From the NCBI GenBank assembly GCA_036821485.1, contig DAISJM010000077.1, positions 1-10,968 on the forward strand: a stretch of 10,968 nt of DNA, read 5' to 3'. Below the pieces are notes generated by a model. It did not search any database. It was not told where the DNA came from and saw only the letters and a program-made list of their open reading frames with translations. This stretch comes from DAISJM01 sp036821485 (GTDB lineage Bacteria > Verrucomicrobiota > Kiritimatiellia > CAIQIC01 > JAGNIJ01). The translations under genes and the position numbers were made by a program. Of this stretch, positions 1 through 6,851 are shown piece after piece (the first letter of the stretch is position 1; every line of letters begins with the position of its first letter).

Positions 1-210
1 ACGTCCATTGTGCAGAACGTCTATTCCCATCTGGACTCCCACCGGGATATGTGGAGCACGCTGACCATGGCGTACACCAACTTCGACACGAGCATCAACA
101 CCGTCCGCGTCGTCGTCGCCGCCGCGAACTACGCCCCGCTCGGCGACTTCCCCCTCGCCTGCATGTGGGACAACGCCAGTCTTGAGGTCGTGAATCTGGC
201 CCAGCCATGG
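1..210 (+). repeat. C-terminal end of jelly-roll-like module 1
   Basis: This stretch encodes the last ~70 residues of a module whose start lies outside the window. Its segment 'TVRVVVAAANYAPLG...MWDNASL' matches the ends of modules 2 and 3 ('TVRVSLQASDYNPTG...MWDNADL' and 'VVRVTLLAANYAPTG...MWDNASL'). The ATG of the shared 'MWDNA' motif falls at 163, 1738 and 3316, which sets the long-range period. Confidence 0.75.
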
Positions 211-3200
211 CTCACCCTAACCGGCAACGAGGCCCTTTACGAAGGTACTTCAAACGCTTGGAGCATCCAGTGCAGTTCGGCCAATGCCGCCGATGTCACG
301 GTGACGATCACGAGCGACCGCCCTTACGTGGTCACCTCCCCCGACAGCGTGGTCATCCCGACAGGTTCCACGGCCACCACTTTCTTTGTAACCGGACTGA
401 CTACCGGCAGCGCAACGCTCTTTGCCTCCGCGGAGGGCATCCAGCCGGCCCAGAAGACCGCCAGTGTAACTCTGCGCGGCCTGAGCCTGAGCGGCGCTGC
501 TTCGATCTATGTGAACTCCACCAATACGTGGTCCGTAACCCGCGACGGTCCTTTGGATGCCGACACCGTTGTCCGACTCAGCAACAGCGCGCCGTCCGCT
601 GCGTGCGTGCCGACACAGGTCGTGATCCAAGCCGCCTCATCCTCGGCCACGTTCAGCGTGGAAGGACGCGCAGCGGGAACCGCCAGCATCATCGCCTCGG
701 CAGACAGCTTCCAGACGGGTAGCAAGGGAGTGTCCATACTCCAGAGAACCCTGACGTTTTCGAGCCCGGGCGGCCTCTACGTTGGAACTACGGGCCAGTG
801 TACCGTCGTCCGCAGCGGACCGATTGCCGGAGACCTGACCGTCACCTTGGGCAACGGGGCCCCGGGCATCATCGCCATTCCTTCTTCGGTCCTGATTTCT
901 GATGGCGAGAGCAATGGAACTTTCCTCGTGTCCGGCCTCGCCGTCGGTTCCGCCGGCGTGACTGCGTCCGCCTCCGGATACTCCGCCACCGGCGTGCTCG
1001 TAACCGTAACCAGCAGCCACCTGAACCTGCTCGGCGGCTCTGTGGTGCCTTTTCAAGGCTCAAACCTCTGGACCGTTACGCGGGCAGGCTCCATCCAGGA
1101 CAGCCTTGAAGTGTCCCTTGATGTCGACGACGCCGACATCCTGGACGTCCAGAGTACGGTGGTTATCGAAGCCATGGCCACATCCGCCACCTTCTACGTT
1201 TCCGGACGAGGCGCGTGGGTGGGTACCCTTACCGCCTCTGCATCAGGCTATTCTCCTGTCCAGAAGTCGGCCACCGTTTCGCGCAGCATCCTTCAGAACT
1301 CGGGCTTTGAGGATGGGCCAGGCTTCACAAACGGTTGGTTCTCCTGGGGCGATTGCGGTGTCGAAATGTGGGCTGCACATACCGGAGAACGTGGCGTTGC
1401 ACTTTACGGCTGGCTGGCCGGCGCCTTCGGCGGTTTTGCCCAGGACGTGCCGGTGTCATCGCATGCAGGAGGCGACGTCTATTCGTTTTCCATCGAGGGC
1501 AAGGCCGAAGAAGGGTTCGGCAGTTCATCCACGGGCGTTGTTCTCCGCATGGATTTTCTGCAGGGCGAGACCGTGCGCCACAGCGAGGACGTGAACATCT
1601 ACACCGCGCTCACTGCGGCGCGCGACACATGGAACCGCCATACCATGGTTTGCACCAATACCGATACGTTGGTGGACACCGTTCGGGTTTCGCTGCAAGC
1701 ATCGGATTACAACCCGACGGGCAACCTGGTCGCCGCCATGTGGGACAACGCCGACCTCTCTCTCTTCGTCGACAGCGAGAGCAACCTGATGATCGCAGGC
1801 AATCCCATTGTCTTTGAAAGCAGCTCCAGCCTCTGGGCCGTTGTCCGCTCCGGTTCGATGGACGACTCGCTGAGCGTTACTCTGACTCTTCTCACCACCG
1901 GCACTGCATCCGTTGCCTCTTCCGTGATCATCCCGGCGGGCACCAATTCCGCGGGATTCTACGTCACCGGGTTGAGCAGCGGCTCGACGGTGATCAAGGC
2001 ATCCGCGGCAGGACTGCCAAGCGTATGGCAGCCGGTGACTGTCCAGAAGAGCACTCTCACGCTTCAGGGGGCCACGACGCTGTATACATCATCCACCAGT
2101 CAATGGATCATCACGCGCATGGGGTCCAAGGATGCGCCACTGACCGTCACCCTCAGCAGCAGCAAGCCCCAGATAGCCTCCGTGCCGGCATCCGTCACCA
2201 TGGAGGGCGGTTCGACCTCGGCTTTTGTCGCGGTAAGTGGCGTACTCACCGGTGCCGCAACGATTACCGCAACGGCCGACGGATGTACCTCCACATCCCG
2301 CGCGGTCAGCGTCGCGCAGCGGTATCTTCAACTTTCGGGTCTCACCAATGTCTACGCCGGACTGTCGAACACATGGATGGTGGCGCGATGTGGCCCGGCG
2401 GATGAGGCCATTACCGTGACGCTAAGCAATCACGCTCCGTCCGTGGCCGAGGCCCCGGTCTCGGTCGATCTTGGCATCGGCGACACCGAGGTGGCGTTCG
2501 GTGTATCCGGTATCGAGGCTGGAACCGCGCTGCTCGAAGCCGTCGCGCCGGGCTATCAGGCAGCCGGCCACACCCTCTCGGTGGCCTCCAATCGACTGGT
2601 TCTCACCGGCTTGATGACCGTCGCCCCGGGCTACTCCAACCACTGGACCATTACACGCACCGGTCCCCTCTCCTCGCCTCTTACCGTGGATCTGGCCATC
2701 GACGATCCATCCGTCGTCGACGCACCCAAGAGCATAACGATTGCCGCCGACACGAATACTGCGTCCTTCTTTGTCGAGGGATTGTCCGTCGGTAGCGCCA
2801 CCATAACAGCCACTTCGCCCGGGCTCTTGTCCTCGGCGCTCGGCATGCTGGTCACCGACAACCTCCTCCGAAATCCGGGCTTTGAGGAAGGCCCTTCCTG
2901 GGGCGACGCTTGGGGAGCTTGGGGCGATATTGGAGTCGAAGCGTGGGCAGCAGAAACGGGCGAGCGCGGCGTCGCGTTGTTTGGATGGATGCAGGGATCC
3001 TACGGCGGCTGCTATCAGGACGTACCGATCACCACGAGCACCAACGGCGACGTCTATGTCTTCTCGCTCGATGGCCGAAGCGATCCGGACTTCCGAAGCT
3101 CGAGCGGCAGCCTCGAACTGCAGATGCAGTTCTGGAATGCCGACATGCAATTGCTGTTTGCCGTAACCAACTCGATTTACGACGACCTCCGATCGCAGGC

Positions 3201-4188
3201 GGAAGCGTGGAACACATATGTCATCAGCGCCGTCAACACGAACACCGCAGTTCATGTCGTTCGCGTGACACTCCTCGCCGCCAATTACGCCCCCACCGGC
3301 TATTTGTCCGCCGCCATGTGGGACAACGCCAGCCTGCAGAAGCACACCATGCTCGGCAGCAACCTCCTCCTCACGGGCCGCGGCGCCGGCTACGCAGGCA
3401 CGTCCAACCGCTGGTTGGTGACTCGTATCGGGCCGTGCGCTGACAGCCTGGCCGTGACCTTCTCCAGCGATCAATCTTCCGTGGCCACCGTGGACGGTTC
3501 GGTCAGCATCCCCGCCGGCGCGGCTTCCGCTCCCGTCACCATCGTGATCCAGACCAACCAGTCCCCCGCCTTCAGGCGCTACGACGGTGACCCTCTTGCC
3601 CCAACAGCCACGATCACCGCAGAGGCCGACGGCTATCCGCCAACCAACAAGGACATCGTGGCACAGGCCAATGTGTTGACGCTGTCCGGCCAGGCATCCA
3701 TCTACGTCTCCTTGTCCAACCGCTGGACCGTCACCCGCAGCGGCCCTGTTGCGGAGTCTATCTCCGTGGATCTGAATTCCGACGACCCGGCTGTCCTCGA
3801 CCTGCCAACCTCCGTTGCTATCGGGGCAGGCAGCGCATCTGCAGACTTCTTCGTAACGGCGCTCGACGCGGGAACCGCCACCATCACGGCGGCCGCCGAT
3901 GGGTACGCATCCACTTCGCGTGTTGTGACAGCAACCAACGTGGCCCCGGATATCGCAACGGGAACCGCCGCCGATGCAACGCTCCTCTGGATGGGCAAGG
4001 CTGGAAGCCGGTACCTGGTTGAAGAAGCTCTGGCCCTCGCTGGCCCTTGGACCCAGGTCCGAAACATCCATTGCAGCCAGTCCGGCGAACTTCAGTGGCA
4101 GGACTCCAACTTCGCCAACGCAACGAGCAAGTACTACAGAATCCTTATGCTTATCACCAATGCCCCGGACAGTGCGTACAGCCGCTGA
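1..4188 (+). CDS. Giant extracellular Ig-like repeat protein with jelly-roll-like modules (5' partial)
   Basis: The frame is open from the first base and ends at TGA 4186-4188, giving 1395 residues; the N-terminus, any signal peptide and any catalytic domain lie upstream of the window. Numbering from base 1, the order is: tail of a jelly-roll-like module (1-70), Ig-like repeats 1-4 (71-430), module 2 (431-595), Ig-like 5-8 (596-954), module 3 (955-1121), Ig-like 9-10 (1122-1313) and a C-terminal tail (1314-1395). Ig units start L-x-L-x-G, continue with 'W(S/T)VTRxGP', then 'SVxIxxG' and end around 'GSATITAxADGY', resembling bacterial Ig/Calx-beta-type folds. The modules begin N-x-GFE, are Trp-rich and end 'AxMWDNA', like carbohydrate-binding jelly rolls, though I cannot assign a family. 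The tail ('YLVEEA...GPWTQV...YYRI') resembles C-terminal tails of large exported PVC-group proteins. An adhesin or polysaccharide-binding surface protein is the likely role (inference). The histidine kinase gene starts 16 nt downstream. Confidence 0.9.
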   Translation, partial: TSIVQNVYSHLDSHRDMWSTLTMAYTNFDTSINTVRVVVAAANYAPLGDFPLACMWDNASLEVVNLAQPWLTLTGNEALYEGTSNAWSIQCSSANAADVTVTITSDRPYVVTSPDSVVIPTGSTATTFFVTGLTTGSATLFASAEGIQPAQKTASVTLRGLSLSGAASIYVNSTNTWSVTRDGPLDADTVVRLSNSAPSAACVPTQVVIQAASSSATFSVEGRAAGTASIIASADSFQTGSKGVSILQRTLTFSSPGGLYVGTTGQCTVVRSGPIAGDLTVTLGNGAPGIIAIPSSVLISDGESNGTFLVSGLAVGSAGVTASASGYSATGVLVTVTSSHLNLLGGSVVPFQGSNLWTVTRAGSIQDSLEVSLDVDDADILDVQSTVVIEAMATSATFYVSGRGAWVGTLTASASGYSPVQKSATVSRSILQNSGFEDGPGFTNGWFSWGDCGVEMWAAHTGERGVALYGWLAGAFGGFAQDVPVSSHAGGDVYSFSIEGKAEEGFGSSSTGVVLRMDFLQGETVRHSEDVNIYTALTAARDTWNRHTMVCTNTDTLVDTVRVSLQASDYNPTGNLVAAMWDNADLSLFVDSESNLMIAGNPIVFESSSSLWAVVRSGSMDDSLSVTLTLLTTGTASVASSVIIPAGTNSAGFYVTGLSSGSTVIKASAAGLPSVWQPVTVQKSTLTLQGATTLYTSSTSQWIITRMGSKDAPLTVTLSSSKPQIASVPASVTMEGGSTSAFVAVSGVLTGAATITATADGCTSTSRAVSVAQRYLQLSGLTNVYAGLSNTWMVARCGPADEAITVTLSNHAPSVAEAPVSVDLGIGDTEVAFGVSGIEAGTALLEAVAPGYQAAGHTLSVASNRLVLTGLMTVAPGYSNHWTITRTGPLSSPLTVDLAIDDPSVVDAPKSITIAADTNTASFFVEGLSVGSATITATSPGLLSSALGMLVTDNLLRNPGFEEGPSWGDAWGAWGDIGVEAWAAETGERGVALFGWMQGSYGGCYQDVPITTSTNGDVYVFSLDGRSDPDFRSSSGSLELQMQFWNADMQLLFAVTNSIYDDLRSQAEAWNTYVISAVNTNTAVHVVRVTLLAANYAPTGYLSAAMWDNASLQKHTMLGSNLLLTGRGAGYAGTSNRWLVTRIGPCADSLAVTFSSDQSSVATVDGSVSIPAGAASAPVTIVIQTNQSPAFRRYDGDPLAPTATITAEADGYPPTNKDIVAQANVLTLSGQASIYVSLSNRWTVTRSGPVAESISVDLNSDDPAVLDLPTSVAIGAGSASADFFVTALDAGTATITAAADGYASTSRVVTATNVAPDIATGTAADATLLWMGKAGSRYLVEEALALAGPWTQVRNIHCSQSGELQWQDSNFANATSKYYRILMLITNAPDSAYSR
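211..1290 (+). repeat. Four tandem 270-nt Ig-like repeats (units 1-4)
   Basis: Units start at 211, 481, 751 and 1021, and the next module starts at 1291, so all four are exactly 270 nt (90 residues). Each opens with a Leu-x-Leu-type strand, carries a central Val/Arg-x-Gly/Ser motif and a hydrophobic 'F(L/S/Y)VxG' strand, and ends near 'ASAxxxxxxxxxVxV'. The protein sequences have diverged a good deal while the length has not changed. Confidence 0.8.
1291..1785 (+). repeat. Jelly-roll-like module 2 (165 aa)
   Basis: Residues 431-595 of the partial protein. The module opens 'NSGFEDGPGF', is rich in Trp and Gly ('WFSWGDCGVEMWA', 'GERGVALYGW') and closes with 'AAMWDNADL'. Family knowledge: an N-x-GFE start and aromatic-rich strands are typical of CBM4/9-like and related carbohydrate-binding beta-sandwiches. 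Sugar binding is inferred, not shown. Confidence 0.65.
1786..2862 (+). repeat. Four tandem Ig-like repeats (units 5-8)
   Basis: Units start at 1786, 2056, 2326 and 2596. The first three are exactly 270 nt and the last is 267 nt. Motifs are the same as in units 1-4 ('WIITRMGS', 'WMVARCGP', 'WTITRTGP', and 'GSATITATSPG' at the end of unit 8). Together with the preceding module they form a second copy of the [module + four Ig] higher-order unit. Confidence 0.8.
2863..3363 (+). repeat. Jelly-roll-like module 3 (167 aa)
   Basis: Residues 955-1121. The module is a clear homologue of module 2: 'NPGFEEGPSW', 'WGAWGDIGVEAWAAETGERG', 'LFGW', 'YQDVPI', 'DVYVFSLDGRSD' and the terminal 'AAMWDNASL' each have a counterpart there. 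It is two residues longer than module 2. Confidence 0.7.
3364..3939 (+). repeat. Last two Ig-like repeats (units 9-10)
   Basis: Unit 9 spans 3364-3675 (104 residues). It carries a net 14-residue expansion around 'QTNQSPAFRRYDGDPLAP', placed before the 'TATITAEADGY' strand. Unit 10 starts at 3676 and returns to normal length (about 88 residues, 'WTVTRSGPVAE'). Here the array has only two Ig units before the C-terminal tail, instead of four. Confidence 0.75.
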
Positions 4189-4204
4189 TACAGCGAGAAT
4201 CCAG

Positions 4205-5386
4205 ATGGAGAACAAAGCTTCCAGCAAGGCCCAGCCATCCGGCCCGCCCCTCGCGTCACACGCAGACGAGCTCAAGCGTGCTGAGGAGGCCCTGCGCTTC
4301 ACCGAAGAACGTCTTCGCTCCATCCTTGCCAATTCGGTCGATGTCCTCTACCGCCGGAATCTGCAAACCAATCGATATGACTGCGTCAGCCCTTCTGTCG
4401 AGGCCGTGACGGGATTCACGCCTGAGGAATTCACCGGCAGCGGCTTACAGGCCACGACAGATCGGATCCACCCCGACGATCTCGATCGATCACTCGCGGC
4501 CATCCAGGAAGTGCTCACCGGCACGGTCGGCCACGGCTATGCGGAGTATCGCTACCGCCGCAAGGACGGTGTCTATCGCTGGTTCTCGGATCATTACAGA
4601 GTCATGCGCGATGAGAAGGGACGCCTTACCTACTGGGTCGGCACCGTCCGCGACATAACGGACCTCAAGAATGTCGAAGAATCCATGAAGCGCTCCCACC
4701 AGGAACTCGAGGCCGTCGTCGCCGAACGCACGGCCCAGCTCAGAATGATGACGGCCCGGGTGATTGGCGCCGAAGAAGCGGAGCGCGAGCGCATCGGGAA
4801 CATGCTCCACGAAGACCTTCAGCAGGTCCTGACGGCACTGCGCTACGCGCTTGAAACACCTCCGCAGAACTCGCCCGCAGGTGAACAGACGGCGCTGGCC
4901 AACCGCCTGCTCGATCAGGCCATCCAAATCACGCGATCTCTCAGCGCAGACCTCCTTCCACCCGCGCTCATCGAGGAAGACTTGGGCGAGGCCTTGTCGT
5001 GGCTGGTCAACGATGTCCACCAGCAATTCGGCCTTGTGGTACACCTGACCGCAGCCCGTGTCCCCAGACCAACATCAAAGTCCTTGCAGGTCTTCATCCT
5101 TCGCGCTGTTCGGGAACTCCTGCTGAACATCGTAAAACACGCCGACACCAGAATTGCACAGATGAGTCTGAGACCTCTTGATGGGAACGTAATACAAATC
5201 GAAATCACCGACCACGGGGTAGGATTCGATGCCACAGATGCGCCGGCGTCCGGCCTCGGCATGTTTCGAATACGCGAAACGGCGTCACTCTTCGGCGGCA
5301 GCCTGACCGTGACGTCCTCTCCCGGCACAGGCACCCACGTCACCCTGACGCTGCCGATCGATGCTGAATCTTCTACCCGGGCCTAA
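4205..5386 (+). CDS. PAS-domain soluble sensor histidine kinase, HisKA_3 / NarL-type
   Basis: A 393-residue protein that autophosphorylates on His and should pass phosphate to a NarL/LuxR-type response regulator. A short coiled region (about 20-36) precedes a PAS/PAC domain (about 37-155, ending 'GTVRDITDLK'). A coiled-coil linker (about 156-180) leads to the HisKA_3 dimerisation helix with 'ERERIGNMLHEDLQQ', where H202 is the predicted phospho-acceptor. The ATPase domain has an N-box (RELLLNIVKHA, N308), a G1 box (DHGVGFD, from D336) and a G2 box (GLGMFRIRE, 350-358). No transmembrane segment or signal peptide is visible, so it should be cytoplasmic. I chose ATG 4205 because it lies 16 nt after the upstream stop and domain-like sequence begins only after it; longer in-frame starts at 4160 or 3974 would overlap the upstream gene. 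The SD is weak. No response regulator is present in the window. Confidence 0.92.
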   Translation: MENKASSKAQPSGPPLASHADELKRAEEALRFTEERLRSILANSVDVLYRRNLQTNRYDCVSPSVEAVTGFTPEEFTGSGLQATTDRIHPDDLDRSLAAIQEVLTGTVGHGYAEYRYRRKDGVYRWFSDHYRVMRDEKGRLTYWVGTVRDITDLKNVEESMKRSHQELEAVVAERTAQLRMMTARVIGAEEAERERIGNMLHEDLQQVLTALRYALETPPQNSPAGEQTALANRLLDQAIQITRSLSADLLPPALIEEDLGEALSWLVNDVHQQFGLVVHLTAARVPRPTSKSLQVFILRAVRELLLNIVKHADTRIAQMSLRPLDGNVIQIEITDHGVGFDATDAPASGLGMFRIRETASLFGGSLTVTSSPGTGTHVTLTLPIDAESSTRA

Positions 5387-5403
5387 CCAAGTACGACTTC
5401 CCT
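5387..5403. other. 17-nt convergent gene junction
   Basis: The kinase stop (TAA 5384-5386) and the stop of the last operon gene (TGA on the minus strand, 5404-5406) are separated by only 17 nt. I see no strong GC hairpin with a T-run here. The best inverted pair is a weak 5-bp CCAAG (5387-5391) / CTTGG (5418-5422), which reaches into coding sequence. Confidence 0.6.
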
Positions 5404-5715
5404 TCACTGCACGTGATCTTGGCTGTAGTACCACGCCAACTCGCGGGTCTGGCCGGTCGTCTGGTCATATATGAACCGCGCGATCCACTGCTGCTGGGGA
5501 GCGGGATGGTTGAACACGCTGGGCCCATTATAGCCTGTATTCGACTGGTAAAGCGCGCCACTGGACAGATTCCACGCTGTCATGAACATCCACCGATAGT
5601 AGGAAACCCCGATGATGATCTGGCTTGTGGAGAAGGTCGGACCGGCGTGGGTTTCACCCACGAAAACAACCGAGATGAGAAGCAGACCGATGGTAAGGAT
5701 CAGTATGGGGCGCAT
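5404..5715 (-). CDS. Short secreted HVQ-domain protein B (103 aa)
   Basis: Product not recognised. A hydrophobic signal peptide (residues 1-24, cleavage likely after 'ETHA') is followed almost directly by a ~77-residue domain that fills the rest. The domain reads 'MTAWNLSSGAL', 'FNHP', 'QQWIARFIYDQTTGQT' and 'LAWYYSQDHVQ', then stops. The start at 5715 is preferred over an upstream in-frame ATG because the signal peptide begins there and a GGAGAA SD lies at the right distance. It is the fourth and last gene of the operon, 35 nt after the 238-aa gene. Its closest relative is the 104-aa protein encoded at 6502-6816 ('RELAWYY(S/T)QDHVQ' in both). It has no Cys and no membrane anchor after the signal peptide, so the mature ~79-residue protein is expected in the periplasm or outside the cell. 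Confidence 0.82.
   Translation of the reverse strand: MRPILILTIGLLLISVVFVGETHAGPTFSTSQIIIGVSYYRWMFMTAWNLSSGALYQSNTGYNGPSVFNHPAPQQQWIARFIYDQTTGQTRELAWYYSQDHVQ
5424..5454. repeat. 31-nt block identical to 6522-6552
   Basis: Plus-strand positions 5424-5454 and 6522-6552 are identical over 31 nt, with mismatches immediately outside on both sides. The block encodes (minus strand) the 'GQTRELAWYY' region of the two short proteins. The surrounding codons differ more, so the identity is locally elevated. Confidence 0.85.
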
Positions 5716-5750
5716 AAGTTTTTCTCCGTTTGATTGCATGGAATGGATGT

Positions 5751-6467
5751 TCATTGCACATGAGACTGACGGTAGTACCAAGCCAGACCAGCCGTCTTCC
5801 CCGTGCCTTGGTTATAGACAAAGCGGGCAATCCACTGCTGGTAGCCGGGGGTGGGATGCTCCCACACATACGTGGTATTCCGAAAGGACGGGGACACATT
5901 CAGCGCCCCCGTCGACAAATTCCACGCCGTCATGAACGCCCAGGCTGAGTCGGCGACCCCCCTGATCCACTGGGTCTCCTTGAAGTATACTCCGAGAGGA
6001 AGCACTTTGAGCCTATCCCCCGTAATCGCAACCGCGTTGTTGTTCTCATTCCCTTCAGAGACCGCGAAGCTGTAGTCTATGACGTAGCCTACATAGTATG
6101 TCCCGGCGAGGGTGTCGTAGGGCACTTGAACGTTCACCGTGAAGTTCGTTTCTTTCCAAGCCCCAAGGCTGCCATAGTAGTAGTTACCGAGGAAGACATC
6201 GCCCGTCGTGATATTGGTGTCCGACGACAGGTACACACCCACATAGAAATAGCCGGAGGCGGTCGATCCGGCGTTACTGACACCGCCTCTCACCATGATG
6301 TTCACATCCCCCGGGTACGCATTCGTCGGACTGACGTCGTGCCGCCACACGGCTCCGTCCCTCAAATCCACCGCCGCCCATGCCGGGCGGATGCCCAGCA
6401 CAACGAACACAGCCACCGCAACGGCGAACGTCCGTAGAACCCAATTCAGGCGAGATACTTCTCTCAT
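5751..6467 (-). CDS. Secreted CARDB + HVQ-domain protein (238 aa)
   Basis: Residues 1-31 form a signal peptide ending 'RPAWA' before 'AVDL'. A CARDB-like beta-sandwich follows (about 35-157), recognised by 'GGVSNAGSTASGYFYVGVYL', 'AGTYYVGYVID' and 'ENNN'. CARDB-type modules are typical of secreted adhesion or peptidase-associated proteins. The C-terminal domain (about 161-238) has 'FMTAWNLSTGALNVSP', 'WEHP', 'QQWIARFVYNQGTGKT' and 'LAWYYRQSHVQ'. The start at 6467 is supported by a strong GGGAGGT SD. It is the third gene of the operon, 34 nt after the 104-aa gene. It is a paralogue of the 349-aa protein, matching it in signal peptide, CARDB and terminal domain but lacking the FN3-like middle domain. 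The function of the terminal domain is unknown. Confidence 0.87.
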   Translation of the reverse strand: MREVSRLNWVLRTFAVAVAVFVVLGIRPAWAAVDLRDGAVWRHDVSPTNAYPGDVNIMVRGGVSNAGSTASGYFYVGVYLSSDTNITTGDVFLGNYYYGSLGAWKETNFTVNVQVPYDTLAGTYYVGYVIDYSFAVSEGNENNNAVAITGDRLKVLPLGVYFKETQWIRGVADSAWAFMTAWNLSTGALNVSPSFRNTTYVWEHPTPGYQQWIARFVYNQGTGKTAGLAWYYRQSHVQ

Positions 6468-6501
6468 CTGCTATACCTCCCAACCATTTAACCATGTCGA
6501 C

Positions 6502-6816
6502 TCACTGCACGTGGTCTTGTGTGTAGTACCACGCCAACTCGCGGGTCTGGCCCAGGGATTGATCGTAGACGAAGCGGGCAATCCACTGTTGCTTCGCCGT
6601 GACCGGGTGATTCCACACATTCCGCCCGTTGTACCACGACGAGGATAGGCTGAGCGCGCCGGTGGAAAGATTCCACGCCGTCATGTACGACCAGCGGTTG
6701 ACCGTATAACCCGCAACCGGCTGCGTGGTGTTGAAGATGGGATTGGCCTGAACCACGCCTGCCAGCAATGCCACAACCAGAAGTATGCCCAATGTTGAAA
6801 TCAGTACGTTGCGCAT
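6502..6816 (-). CDS. Short secreted HVQ-domain protein A (104 aa)
   Basis: Product not recognised. A signal peptide (about 1-24, 'VVQA' before 'NPIF') is followed by the shared domain: 'RWSYMTAWNLSTGALSLS', 'WNHP', 'QQWIARFVYDQSLGQT' and 'RELAWYYTQDHVQ', with the stop directly after. The ATG at 6816 has a strong AAAGGGAG SD; a longer in-frame start would overlap the upstream gene and bury the signal peptide. It is the second gene of the operon, 35 nt after the 349-aa gene. It shares a 31-nt identical block with the 103-aa paralogue. The mature protein is about 80 residues, without Cys. Confidence 0.83.
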   Translation of the reverse strand: MRNVLISTLGILLVVALLAGVVQANPIFNTTQPVAGYTVNRWSYMTAWNLSTGALSLSSSWYNGRNVWNHPVTAKQQWIARFVYDQSLGQTRELAWYYTQDHVQ

Positions 6817-6851
6817 GGACGTTCTCCCTTTGCGATCGTGTGATGGTGTTT

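Noticed and set aside
211..3939. Possible CRISPR or VNTR-type array suggested by regular spacing
   Set aside because: The 270-nt periodicity is protein-level, with diverged nucleotide sequence in an open reading frame. There are no short identical repeats or spacers.
3974..4204. N-terminal extension of the histidine kinase overlapping the giant gene by up to 215 nt
   Set aside because: The extension is low-complexity shadow translation in another frame of the giant gene. The PAS-containing sequence starts only after ATG 4205.
2422..4332. Long open frame (636 codons) on the minus strand opposite the giant protein gene
   Set aside because: It lies antisense to a well-supported repeat protein, its translation is Gly/Arg/Val-rich without recognisable domains or signal, and it crosses the start of the kinase gene. 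It is a GC-rich shadow frame.
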